From: Streptomyces zhihengii
Lineage (GTDB): Bacteria; Actinomycetota; Actinomycetes; Streptomycetales; Streptomycetaceae
DNA length: 64,000 nt
NCBI RefSeq assembly: GCF_016919245.1
Contig: NZ_JAFEJA010000002.1
Coordinates: forward strand, 312,501 to 376,500
Direction: 5' to 3'
Both the position numbers and the translations under genes were made by a program. The number at the start of each line of letters is the position of its first letter. The stretch's first letter is position 1. The notes beneath the pieces are model-generated. The model saw nothing but the letters and a program-made list of their open reading frames with translations. It made no database searches and was not told the DNA's origin. Below, piece by piece: positions 28,114 to 35,948 of this stretch.

Positions 28114-28794
28114 TCAGGCGTGGGGCGTCAGGTAGGCCGGGAGGGGGACGGTGTCCGTGAGGTCGGCGGACGGGACGGGCGCGCCGTAGGTGCGGGCGAC
28201 CGGGATCACGCCGGCCCAGTGGGGGAGCCCCATGTCCGCGTCGTCGTCGTTGGGGCCGCCGGTGCGGGCCTTGGCGGAGGCCTCCGTGAGGTCCAGCCGG
28301 ATCACCGCCGTGGCGGCCAGTTCCTTGGCGTCGGCGGGACGGCAGTCGGCGGAGCGGCCCGCCACCACCTGGTCGACGAGGGCGTCGAGCGCGAGGTTCT
28401 TCTCCTGCGGGTCGGTCACCTGGCGGGCGGTGCCGTGGACCACGACCGAGCGGTAGTTGATGGAGTGGTGGAAGGCCGAGCGGGCGAGCACCAGACCGTC
28501 GACATGGGTGACCGTGAGGCACACCGGCAGCCCGGGATCGGCCTCGCCCGTCATGCGCAGCGGCCGGGAGCCGGTCGAGCCGTGGACGTAGAGCGCGTCG
28601 CCGACCCGCGCGTAGAGCGTGGGCAGGACGACGGGGGCGCCGTCGCGGACGAAGCCGAGATGGCAGAGGTAGCTCTCGTCGAGTATCGCGTGCACCGTCT
28701 CCCGGTCGTAGGACGCGCGGTCACGGGAACGGGTCGGCACCGTGCGCTCCGTCGGTCCGTAGGCGGCGGTGTCCGGCGGGGTGTGGTCGGCCAT
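28114..28794 (-). CDS. Pyridoxamine 5'-phosphate oxidase-like flavin-binding protein
   Basis: A 226-residue split-barrel flavoprotein of the PNPOx-like/nitroimidazole-reductase-like group. The region LGFVRDGAPVVLPTLYARVG followed by LYVHGSTGSRPLR is its FMN-binding hallmark, and FHHSINYRSVVVHGTA follows. Such proteins reduce or oxidise small molecules, or bind flavin or heme. Start ATG 28794 has GGAG 7 nt upstream; ATG 28806 is in frame 4 codons earlier and could serve a leaderless transcript. It is divergent from a MocR regulator with one shared palindrome, a common arrangement for a MocR protein and its target. Confidence 0.85.
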   Translation of the reverse strand: MADHTPPDTAAYGPTERTVPTRSRDRASYDRETVHAILDESYLCHLGFVRDGAPVVLPTLYARVGDALYVHGSTGSRPLRMTGEADPGLPVCLTVTHVDGLVLARSAFHHSINYRSVVVHGTARQVTDPQEKNLALDALVDQVVAGRSADCRPADAKELAATAVIRLDLTEASAKARTGGPNDDDADMGLPHWAGVIPVARTYGAPVPSADLTDTVPLPAYLTPHA

Positions 28795-28806
28795 TGCGAA
28801 CTCCAT

Positions 28807-28822
28807 TGCACTAGTGCATAAT
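28807..28822. promoter_or_regulatory. Shared operator and promoter between PNPOx-like gene and mocR
   Basis: A perfect 12-bp palindrome TGCACTAGTGCA (28807-28818) overlaps CATAAT (28817-28822), a good -10 box that ends 7 nt before the mocR GTG. The two start codons are only about 35 bp apart, so one bound MocR dimer could control both genes. Confidence 0.72.
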
Positions 28823-28829
28823 CTGCTTT

Positions 28830-30161
28830 GTGCTAGGAGAGTATCGGATCGCCGGACGGCGTGCATCGGAGATTGCCGCGAGCATCGAGCGCGCGGTCGG
28901 CGACGGCGGGCTGGATCCCGGGCAACTGCTGCCGCCCATGCGGGAGTTGGCCGCCACGCTCGGGGTCAACGCGAACACCGTCGCCGCCGCCTATCGCACC
29001 CTGCGCGAGCGCGGGGTGATCGAGACCGCGGGCCGTCGGGGCAGCCGGGTGCGGCCGCGCCCGGCCAGCACCCCGCGCAACGCGATCCGCGTCGAGGCGC
29101 CGCCGGGGGTGCGCGACCTCGGCGGCGGCAACCCCGACAGGGCGCTGCTGCCGCCGCTGCGCGAGGCGTTCGCGGCCGCCGCGGCCCGCCACGACGAGGC
29201 GCCGGTGCTCTACGGACAGGGCCCCGTCGACCCGGAGTTCGCCCGGCTGGCGCGGGCGGCGCTGGACGCGGACGGGGTGCCCGCCGGGCCGCTCGCCGTC
29301 ACCTCCGGCGCCCTCGACGCCATCGAGCGGGTGCTCGCCGCCCATCTGCGCGCCGGGGACCGGGTCGCCGTGGAGGACCCGGGCTGGGGCAGTCTGCTCG
29401 ACCTCGTCACCGCGCTCGGCTTCACGGCCGTGCCCCTCGGGCTCGACGACGAGGGCCCGCTCCCGGACGACCTGGAACGCGCCCTGGCCGGCGGCGCCCG
29501 TGCGGCGGTGATCACCGACCGGGCCCAGAATCCGACCGGCGCGGCCGTGACCGCCGGGCGGGCCGCCGCCCTGCGGGAGGTGCTCGCCCGGTACCCGGAC
29601 ACCCTTCTCGTCGAGGACGACCACGGGCACGCCATCGTGGAACAGGAGCTGCACGCCCTCGCCGGCACCACGGCGCACTGGGCCTTCGTGCGCTCCACGG
29701 CCAAGGCCTACGGGCCCGATCTGCGGGTGGCCGTGGTTACCGGCGACACCGTCACCGTCGACCGGGTGCTCGGGCGGCTCGGCCTCGGGCCCGGGTGGGT
29801 CAGCCACATCCTCCAGCAGGCCGTCGCCGGGCTGTGGCGGTCGGCGGCGGTGGATCCGGCGGCCGTCGCCCGTGCCTACGGCGCCCGGCGCCAGGCGCTG
29901 GTGGACGCGCTCGCCCGCCGGGGCGTCGCCTCCCACGGGCGCAGCGGGATGAACGTCTGGATCCCCGTCGCCGACGAGACCGGCGTCGTCACCCGCCTGC
30001 TGGGCGCCGGCTGGGCGGTGGCGCCCGGGGCGCGGTTCCGGCTGGCGGCGCCGCCCGGCGTCCGTGTCACCGTCTCGACCCTGACGCCGGAGGACATCGA
30101 ACCGCTCGCCACTGCCCTGGCGGAGGCCTGCCGCCCCGTGCCCGCACGCACCTACGGCTGA
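28830..30161 (+). CDS. MocR-type regulator (GntR HTH fused to aminotransferase fold)
   Basis: A 443-residue protein. An N-terminal GntR winged helix (about 5-75: PPMRELAATLGVNANTVAAAYRTL) is fused to a class I aminotransferase domain (about 90-435). The PLP lysine is conserved in STAKAYGPDLRVAVV, and the DRAQNPTG and EDDHGH motifs of fold type I are present. MocR proteins sense PLP or amino acids and usually act on a divergent neighbour. The GTG start is the first transcribed base if the -10 box CATAAT is used, so it is probably leaderless. PdxR-type control of vitamin B6 genes cannot be claimed, because no pdx gene is here. Confidence 0.88.
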   Translation: MLGEYRIAGRRASEIAASIERAVGDGGLDPGQLLPPMRELAATLGVNANTVAAAYRTLRERGVIETAGRRGSRVRPRPASTPRNAIRVEAPPGVRDLGGGNPDRALLPPLREAFAAAAARHDEAPVLYGQGPVDPEFARLARAALDADGVPAGPLAVTSGALDAIERVLAAHLRAGDRVAVEDPGWGSLLDLVTALGFTAVPLGLDDEGPLPDDLERALAGGARAAVITDRAQNPTGAAVTAGRAAALREVLARYPDTLLVEDDHGHAIVEQELHALAGTTAHWAFVRSTAKAYGPDLRVAVVTGDTVTVDRVLGRLGLGPGWVSHILQQAVAGLWRSAAVDPAAVARAYGARRQALVDALARRGVASHGRSGMNVWIPVADETGVVTRLLGAGWAVAPGARFRLAAPPGVRVTVSTLTPEDIEPLATALAEACRPVPARTYG

Positions 30162-30194
30162 GGGGCGCCGTCACCCGCGGAGCGGGGCGCCCCT
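30161..30194 (+). terminator. Terminator overlapping the mocR stop codon
   Basis: AGGGGCGCC (30161-30169) pairs with GGCGCCCCT (30186-30194) around a 16-nt loop, between convergent genes. Confidence 0.6.
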
Positions 30195-30252
30195 GCCAAC
30201 GGCACGGGTGAGCGGTGACCGGGGGCGCCCCCGGCCGCCGCTCACCGCCCGC

Positions 30253-31386
30253 TCACCGCGTCGCGCCGCAGGCCACCGCGGACTCCGGGGCCCCGGCCGC
30301 CACGGTGGCGGGGACCACGGGGCTCGCTACCGGGGCGGCGGGCTCCGGGGCGGCGGGCCCCGCAGCGGACGGCGCCGGAGCCGACGGCGCGGCCCGGTCC
30401 GCCGGAGCGCCCGTCGCCGCGGCGGGGGCCGCGGGCTTGGGGCGGCCCTGGGTCAGGGCGGCGCCCACCAGCACGATCAGCGCCCCCACCGGGGTGTTCC
30501 AGGACAGCGACTCGTCGAGCACCGCGACTCCCGCGGCCGTGGCGATCACCGGGATGAAGTAGGTGACCATCTGCGCCGTCGTCGGGCCCACTTCGGCGAC
30601 GAGCCCGTACTGGATCAGCAGCGCCAGCCCCGTGCCGAGCGTGCCGAGGGCCACCACCGCGAGCAGCGGGACGAGCGGGAACGAGGTGGGGACCGAGGTG
30701 AACATCGGGGTCACCAGGCCCAGTTGCAGGGTGGCGAGCCCGAGCTGCGCCCCGGTCAGCGAGAGGTGCGAGTGGCTGGAGCCCGCCAGGGTGCGGCGGA
30801 CGTAGATCCAGCCGATCGGGTAGCTGAGCGAGGCCAGCAGTGCCATCGCCGTGCCCCGGACGTCGAGCCCGGCGAAGCCCTGCCACGCTCCGAGGACGGT
30901 CAGCACGCCGAGGAAGCCGAGGCCGAGCCCCGCGACCCGCCGGCGGGTGGGGCGGTCCTCGGAGAGCGCGACGAGCGACAGCGCCATGCCCCACAGCGGG
31001 GAGGTGGCGTTGCAGATGCCCGCGAGGGTCGAGGGGATCGTCAGCTCGGCGTAGGCGAAGAGGGAGAACGGCAGGGCGTTCAGCAGGAACGCGGCGACCA
31101 TGAGGTGGCCCCAGGTGCGCAGCCCCCGGGGCAGCCGGTCGCGGCGCACGGCCATCGCGACCGCCAGCACCGCCGTGCCGAACAGCAGCCTGCCGAAGGT
31201 GACCTGGAACGGTGCGTACGCCTCGGTCCCCACCTTGATCAGCAGGAAGCTGAAGCCCCAGACCAGGGAGAGCAGGGCGAAGCGCAGGCGCCAGTCGAGG
31301 GCGCGGCGGCGGGCCCCGGGGGGCGGGGTCACGGGGTGGGCGGGGGTGCGGCCGGAGGCGGGTCCGGCGGTGGCTGCGGCGCTCAT
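30253..31386 (-). CDS. EamA (DMT) family transporter with A/P-rich tail
   Basis: A 377-residue exporter of the drug/metabolite superfamily. An N-terminal A/P-rich cytoplasmic part (about 1-30) precedes ten hydrophobic helices (about 35-310). It ends with about 60 residues rich in A, P and G. RLRFALLSLVWGFSFLLIKVG is its first-helix signature, read in two parts, and PLWGMALS and DESLSWNTPVGALIVL are typical. ATG 31386 has only a weak site (GGTGG). It is divergent from a LysR-type regulator 74 bp away, which most likely controls it, as LysR-EamA pairs are widespread. Confidence 0.87.
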   Translation of the reverse strand: MSAAATAGPASGRTPAHPVTPPPGARRRALDWRLRFALLSLVWGFSFLLIKVGTEAYAPFQVTFGRLLFGTAVLAVAMAVRRDRLPRGLRTWGHLMVAAFLLNALPFSLFAYAELTIPSTLAGICNATSPLWGMALSLVALSEDRPTRRRVAGLGLGFLGVLTVLGAWQGFAGLDVRGTAMALLASLSYPIGWIYVRRTLAGSSHSHLSLTGAQLGLATLQLGLVTPMFTSVPTSFPLVPLLAVVALGTLGTGLALLIQYGLVAEVGPTTAQMVTYFIPVIATAAGVAVLDESLSWNTPVGALIVLVGAALTQGRPKPAAPAAATGAPADRAAPSAPAPSAAGPAAPEPAAPVASPVVPATVAAGAPESAVACGATR

Positions 31387-31459
31387 GGGACCACCATCGC
31401 GCCTTACACCTCGTAGAACAAGTGAGAAAAGATGGACCCGTTCCCGTAGCATCGCTTAC

Positions 31460-32362
31460 ATGTTGAACCTGGAGCGCCTGCGCACCCTCGACGCCCTCGC
31501 GCGGCACGGATCGGTGAGCGCCGCCGCCGAGGGGCTGCACGTCACCACGTCGGCCGTCTCCCAGCAGATGGCCAAGCTGGAGCGGGAGGTGGGCCAGCAG
31601 CTCCTCGCCAGGAACGGCCGCGGCGTGCGGCTCACCGACGCCGGGCGGCTGCTGGCCGATCACGCGGCGCGCATCCTGTCCCAGGTCGAGCTCGCGCAGT
31701 CGGACATCGAGGCCCAGCGCGGGCAGGTCGTCGGCGAGGTCCGGCTGGGCGCGTTCCCCACGGCCGCGCGCGGCCTGTTCCCCGGCACGGTCGGCGCGCT
31801 CCGCGCCCGCCATCCCGAACTGCGGGTGCGGACCAGGGAGATGGAGCCCGAGTCGGGGATCCGCTCGGTGATCAGGGGCGATCTCGATCTGGCGATCGTC
31901 CTGGACTGGAGCAACAAGCGGCTGCCCGTGCCCGCCGGGCTCGCGCAGGCCCGGCTCCTCGACGACGTCACCGACGTGGCCATGCCCGCCGGGCACCGGC
32001 TCGCCGGCCGCGAGGAGGTCGACCTGGCCGAGTTCGCCGAGGACGACTGGGTGTCCTGGCCGGAGGGGGAGTTCTGCCACGATTGGCTGGTGTTCACCCT
32101 GCGCTCCCAGGGCGTCGAGCCGAGGATCGCGCACATGGCGGGGGAGCACCACACCCAGCTCGCGCTGATCGCGGCCGGTCTGGGCGTCTGCGTCACGCCC
32201 CGCCTCGGCCGCGGGCCGGTGCCGGAAGGGGTGGCGCTGGTGCCCGTGCGGCAGCGGATGAGCCGGCACGTCTACGCGGTCTGGCGCACGGACGCCGACC
32301 GCAGGCCCTCCATCAGGGCGGCCGTCGCGGCCCTGCGGGCGGTGGCGGAGGGGTCCGACTGA
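31460..32362 (+). CDS. LysR-family transcriptional regulator
   Basis: A 300-residue LysR protein. The helix-turn-helix (about 2-62) has the classic LERLRTLDALARHGSVSAAAE and TTSAVSQQMAKLEREVG. The effector domain (about 90-295) includes DLDLAIVLDW and LALIAAGLGVCVTPRL. ATG 31460 is preceded by TAGCAT (31447-31452), 7 nt upstream, with no ribosome site, so it is probably leaderless. It probably regulates the divergent EamA exporter. The 3' end has been duplicated: the last 34 coding bases before the final codons recur 47 bp further on, beyond the stop. Confidence 0.9.
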   Translation: MLNLERLRTLDALARHGSVSAAAEGLHVTTSAVSQQMAKLEREVGQQLLARNGRGVRLTDAGRLLADHAARILSQVELAQSDIEAQRGQVVGEVRLGAFPTAARGLFPGTVGALRARHPELRVRTREMEPESGIRSVIRGDLDLAIVLDWSNKRLPVPAGLAQARLLDDVTDVAMPAGHRLAGREEVDLAEFAEDDWVSWPEGEFCHDWLVFTLRSQGVEPRIAHMAGEHHTQLALIAAGLGVCVTPRLGRGPVPEGVALVPVRQRMSRHVYAVWRTDADRRPSIRAAVAALRAVAEGSD

Positions 32363-32400
32363 GGGTGGCCGTCGCGGTCCTGCGGGCGGTGGCGGAGGGG
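32320..32400 (+). repeat. Partial tandem duplication of the lysR 3' end
   Basis: A 34-bp sequence at 32320-32353 inside the gene recurs at 32367-32400 after the stop with one mismatch, an offset of 47 bp. The second copy retains the codons for AVAVLRAVAEG but is no longer translated. Confidence 0.82.
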
Positions 32401-32645
32401 CCGGGCCGAGGGGCGCCGTCGCACGGCGCCGCGCGACGGTGGCCGGGATGGCCGGCCGCGGCGTGGCCGGGCCCGGCCGCCGGGGACGGTGCGGCCGGTC
32501 CGGGGCGCCGCCGACCAGCGCGCCCCGGACGGGCCACCTGGCCGGTCCGGGCCGCGCACCGTGCTCGCGCGCCCCGGACCGGCCGTCCGCGTGATCCACG
32601 TCCGCCGTCCGGCGCCTGACCCCGTGCGCTCGGACGGCCCGCGGG
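32401..32645. other. Gene-free GC-rich stretch
   Basis: About 245 bp between convergent genes, dominated by CCGG/GGCC/GCGC runs with several imperfect hairpins. I see no coding sequence. Confidence 0.4.
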
Positions 32646-33110
32646 TCACGCGAGCCTGATGGAATCCCCCTCCACGACGATCTGGGCCGGCGGCAGCGGC
32701 GTGGTCGCGGGCCCGGCCTTCACACTGCCGTCCGTGGCGTCGAACTGGCTGTTGTGGCACGGGCAGTTGATGACTCCGGCGGACACGTCCTTGACCGCGC
32801 AGCCCTGGTGGGTGCACTTCGACGAGAACGCCTTGAACAGGCCCGCCTGCGGCTGGGTCACCACGACCTCGCCGACGACCTTCCCGCCGCCCTCCGGGAT
32901 GTCGGTCGTCTTCGCGATCTCGGCCCCGCCTCCCGTGCCGCCACCCGTCCCGCCGGTGGCGCCCTCGCCGCCCGGCTTGTCGGAGACGGTCTGCCCGGGG
33001 TCGTCCGAGCCGCCGCAGGCGGTCATCGCGACGGTGAGACCGGCGCCGCCCACCGCGGCGACGACGGTGCGCCGCGCCACGGTCCGCGGGGTCCCCTGCG
33101 ATCCGGTCAT
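32646..33110 (-). CDS. Tat-exported Rieske [2Fe-2S] protein
   Basis: A 154-residue protein. The N-terminus carries a twin-arginine (R13, R14) and a hydrophobic stretch ending in a lipobox-like TAC (C32), so it is probably a Tat-exported lipoprotein. After a G/T linker the Rieske domain has C99-x-H101 and C116-x-x-H119 as cluster ligands, and C104 and C118 to form the stabilising disulfide. All needed residues are present. These small free Rieske proteins are common in Streptomyces and probably take part in extracytoplasmic electron transfer with unknown partners. AGGGAG, 5 nt before the ATG, is the ribosome site. It is divergent from doxX. Confidence 0.9.
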   Translation of the reverse strand: MTGSQGTPRTVARRTVVAAVGGAGLTVAMTACGGSDDPGQTVSDKPGGEGATGGTGGGTGGGAEIAKTTDIPEGGGKVVGEVVVTQPQAGLFKAFSSKCTHQGCAVKDVSAGVINCPCHNSQFDATDGSVKAGPATTPLPPAQIVVEGDSIRLA

Positions 33111-33300
33111 GTCAGCTCCCTGCTCACGGCCGGCCCTGTGCCGACGGGTTCCTCCTGGTGTACGCGATCTCCCGCCCGGTTGTTCAAGGCTTCACACAAT
33201 TCTCAGCAACGGTCCCCGGGAGCGGTGCGCTCCGTGGCCTCGGGCGGTGTGGTGCGCGCCCCCGTGCCGTGCCCTCGGGGCGGTGTTGTTGAAGTTTCAC

Positions 33301-33336
33301 GCAACCTGTTACGTTGCACATGCTTGAACTTTCAAG
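33301..33336 (+). promoter_or_regulatory. Palindromes in the doxX promoter region
   Basis: A perfect CTTGAA-CT-TTCAAG palindrome (33323-33336) follows a GCAAC-7-GTTGC dyad (33301-33317). A related TTCAAGGCTTCACACAA sequence lies further upstream nearer the Rieske gene. These look like sites for a redox-sensing MarR or similar regulator, but no such gene is adjacent. Confidence 0.6.
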
Positions 33337-33381
33337 CGCAGTTCCGTATGCCACCGTCCGCGACAGAGAGGCCCGTGCCCC

Positions 33382-33927
33382 ATGTCTGCCGTCCCCCGTA
33401 CCGCCAGCCTGCCCGCCGACACCTCGGGGGCAGCCGTCCCCTCGTCCCGTGCCCATGACGGAGGACTGCTCCTGCTGCGGCTGGTCCTCGGACTCGCCGT
33501 CGCCGCGCACGGTGCGCAGAAGCTCTTCGGCTGGTTCGGCGGCGGAGGCATCGAGGGCACCGGCCAGTTCTTCGCGATGAGCGGCTACCCCTCGGGCGAG
33601 ACGATGGCCGTGATCGCCGGACTCAGCGAGGTGCTCGGCGGCCTGGGGCTGGCCTTCGGTGTGCTGACGCCGCTGGCCGGCGCCGCCGTCCTCGGCACCA
33701 TGATCAACGCGATGGCCGTCAAGTGGGGCGGCGGCTTCTTCGCCCCCGAGGGCGTCGAGTACGAGCTGGTGCTCGCGGCCGGGGCCGGGGCGCTCGCCCT
33801 CACCGGTCCGGGCCGGATCGCCGTGGACCGCTTCCTGCCGCTCCCCGCCCACCGGTTCGGCCACGGTGTCGCCGCCGTGGCGCTCGGCGCGGTGCTCGCC
33901 GGCCTCGTCCTGCTCATCCGCAACTGA
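33382..33927 (+). CDS. DoxX-family membrane protein
   Basis: A 181-residue protein with four predicted membrane helices after a 25-residue polar N-terminus. RLVLGLAVAAHGAQKLFGWF and LSEVLGGLGLAFGVLTPLAG are typical DoxX motifs. DoxX proteins are associated with thiol and quinone redox chemistry (thiosulfate:quinone oxidoreductase subunit, oxidative-stress membrane complexes). GAGAGG precedes ATG 33382. It is divergent from the exported Rieske gene, with dyads between, so the two may respond to a common redox signal. Confidence 0.88.
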   Translation: MSAVPRTASLPADTSGAAVPSSRAHDGGLLLLRLVLGLAVAAHGAQKLFGWFGGGGIEGTGQFFAMSGYPSGETMAVIAGLSEVLGGLGLAFGVLTPLAGAAVLGTMINAMAVKWGGGFFAPEGVEYELVLAAGAGALALTGPGRIAVDRFLPLPAHRFGHGVAAVALGAVLAGLVLLIRN

Positions 33928-33981
33928 CCGACCGCGGCCGTCCGCGGCCGACCCCGACCGACCGCGGCCGTCCGCGGCCGA
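33926..33981 (+). repeat. 26-bp perfect direct repeat at 30-bp period
   Basis: The unit at 33926-33951 recurs identically at 33956-33981, the first copy starting at the doxX stop codon. Each contains CCGCGGCCG twice. Confidence 0.82.
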
Positions 33982-34172
33982 GTGACTGTCCGCGGCCCGC
34001 CCGCCCGCCCGTCCGTGACCGGACGCCGGGCCGCGGTCCCGGGTCCTGGTGCCGTCACCGGATGTCGCAGCCTCGTGACAGAACGGGGTGGGGCCCTGCC
34101 TCACCCCGTACGCCGCTGTCATGCTCGCACCACAGCAACCTGCGGGTGACAACGGGGAATCGGGGGAGTGCG

Positions 34173-35000
34173 ATGCGAAGCCGCCGTCGGGGAGTGTGGG
34201 TCTGTCTGGTCTGGCTGCTCGTCCCGGTCCTCCTGGTGGGCTGCGGGCGAAGAGCCGGCCACGACCCCTCCTCGGACCCCGGTTCCGGCGGGAGCGCGGA
34301 CCGGGGGTCCTCCGCCCGTCCGAGCGACGGCCCCGGCGATGCCGGCGACGGTCCCGGACCGGGCGACGTGCCGCTGCCCGGCATCGAGGTCGGCGGTTCG
34401 GACGGCGGCGGTTCGGACGGCGGCGGTGAAACGGGTGGCGGTGAAACGGGTGGCGGCGGGGACGGTGCGGAGCAGCCGCCCCCCGAGCCGGCCGACGCGA
34501 CGGAAGCGGCGTTCCGCGCGGTGGTCCAGGGCACCTGCCTGCCGGTCCACCGGGACGGCGCCGAGTGGAACGTGCCGGTGCCGCCGAGCGCCGTCTCCTG
34601 CCGCAGCGAACGGGCCGGGCTGTTCCAGGTCACGCGGACCGGCGACGCCGCCGTCTCCTGTCCCTCCGGCACCGGCCGGGACACCTGGAGCCACCGCTCC
34701 GCCGTCAGCGGCGAGACCACGACGCTCTGCCTCAACCGGGTCTGGGTGCGCAACTACTGCGTCCTCGCCGAGCAGTCGGGCGACACCGTCACCTCCATCG
34801 GCGCCTCCACCGCGGCCGGCTGCGACGACACCCGGGTGCCCGTCCCCTACAACCAGGTGATGGTCGTCGACGCCGTCTACCGGGCGCCCGCCGGGGCCAC
34901 CGCGGACCACTGCCGCACCGGCAGCGGGGACAACCGGCGCTACTGGTCGCTGATCGCCGACGACGGGGCCACCCTGGTCTGCTTCCGCGCCCGCTCCTGA
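34173..35000 (+). CDS. Secreted lipoprotein with Gly/Asp/Glu-rich linker
   Basis: A 275-residue lipoprotein. The signal peptide has a basic start (RSRRR), a hydrophobic core and the lipobox LVGC with C24 as the lipidated residue. Residues about 25-110 are a disordered S/D/G/P-rich linker containing repeats of GGSDG and GGGET. The C-terminal domain (about 115-275) carries six or more cysteines, and W, Y and R-rich segments suggest a disulfide-bonded fold. I do not recognise it. GGGGGAG (34162-34168) precedes ATG 34173. The DNA shows short tandem repeats in the linker. A hairpin follows the stop. Confidence 0.78.
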   Translation: MRSRRRGVWVCLVWLLVPVLLVGCGRRAGHDPSSDPGSGGSADRGSSARPSDGPGDAGDGPGPGDVPLPGIEVGGSDGGGSDGGGETGGGETGGGGDGAEQPPPEPADATEAAFRAVVQGTCLPVHRDGAEWNVPVPPSAVSCRSERAGLFQVTRTGDAAVSCPSGTGRDTWSHRSAVSGETTTLCLNRVWVRNYCVLAEQSGDTVTSIGASTAAGCDDTRVPVPYNQVMVVDAVYRAPAGATADHCRTGSGDNRRYWSLIADDGATLVCFRARS

Positions 35001-35015
35001 GCATCCGCGGCCGAG

Positions 35016-35034
35016 GGCCGGCGCCGCGCCGGCC
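35016..35034 (+). terminator. Terminator after the lipoprotein gene
   Basis: GGCCGGCG-CCG-CGCCGGCC, a perfect 8-bp stem 16 nt after the stop codon. Confidence 0.65.
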
Positions 35035-35087
35035 GTCCTCCCCGTTCCGTGGAATCCCGGGGCGGGGAGGCCGTATAGCCTGGCGAA

Positions 35088-35948
35088 ATGCTTACAGAGG
35101 TCACAGCGACCCGTTACGTCACACCGCTGCGTGAGGGCGGCTCGCTCCCCGGGATCGTCGAGGCCGACGATCTCGGCACGTACGTCATGAAGTTCACCGG
35201 TGCCGGCCAGGGCCGCAAGACACTGGTGGCCGAGGTGATCTGCGGCCGGCTCGGACAGCGGCTCGGACTGCGGGTGCCCGAACTGGCCGCGATCCGGCTG
35301 GATCCGGTGATCGGGCTGTCCGAGCCCGATCAGGAGGTGCAGGAGCTGCTGAAGGCCTCCGGCGGGCTCAATCTCGCCATGGACTTCCTCCCCGGCTCCC
35401 TCGGCTTCGACCCCCTCGCATACGAGGTGGACCCGGCCGAGGCGGGCCGGGTCGTCTGGTTCGACGCCCTGATCAACAACGTCGACCGGTCCTGGCGCAA
35501 CCCCAACATGCTCGTCTGGCACGGGGACCTGTGGCTCATCGACCACGGGGCGACGATGATCTGGCACCACAACTGGCCGGGCGCCCGGGCGTCCGCGGCC
35601 AAGGCGTACGACGCCTCCGACCACGCGCTGGCCCGCTTCCGCCCCGACGTCGCCGCGGCCGCCGCCGAGCTCGCCCCCCTGGTCACCGAGGACGTGCTCA
35701 CCGCCGTCGCGGCCGACGTGCCCGACGACTGGCTGGTCGGCGAGCCGGGCTTCGGGACGCCCGACGACGTGCGCCGCGCCTATGTCGAGGCACTGCTCGC
35801 GCGGGCCGGCTCCATCCACGAGCGCATCACCCTGAACGCGCCCAGCACCCCGCGGACCCCGCAGCCGCCCGGCTGGCTGACCGGCCACGGGAAGCCGTGG
35901 CCCCACCCGACGAAGCAGCGGACGACCGCGAAGGGCGCCGAGCAGTGA
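35088..35948 (+). CDS. HipA-like kinase lacking the N-terminal subdomain
   Basis: A 286-residue protein annotated by fold as a HipA-family kinase. The catalytic loop NNVDRSWRNPNM (about 130-141) holds the catalytic D133 and metal-binding N138/N140, and LIDHGA at 150-155 gives the metal D152. The ATP-binding part lies in the first 60 residues (YVMKFTGAGQGRKTLVAE with K near 45). Classic HipA toxins are about 440 residues and carry an extra N-terminal subdomain, which is absent here, and no HipB antitoxin is present. ATG 35088 is preceded by TAGCCT (35076-35081), 6 nt upstream, so it is probably leaderless. It overlaps the DUF3037 gene in GTGA. The kinase substrate is unknown. Confidence 0.85.
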   Translation: MLTEVTATRYVTPLREGGSLPGIVEADDLGTYVMKFTGAGQGRKTLVAEVICGRLGQRLGLRVPELAAIRLDPVIGLSEPDQEVQELLKASGGLNLAMDFLPGSLGFDPLAYEVDPAEAGRVVWFDALINNVDRSWRNPNMLVWHGDLWLIDHGATMIWHHNWPGARASAAKAYDASDHALARFRPDVAAAAAELAPLVTEDVLTAVAADVPDDWLVGEPGFGTPDDVRRAYVEALLARAGSIHERITLNAPSTPRTPQPPGWLTGHGKPWPHPTKQRTTAKGAEQ

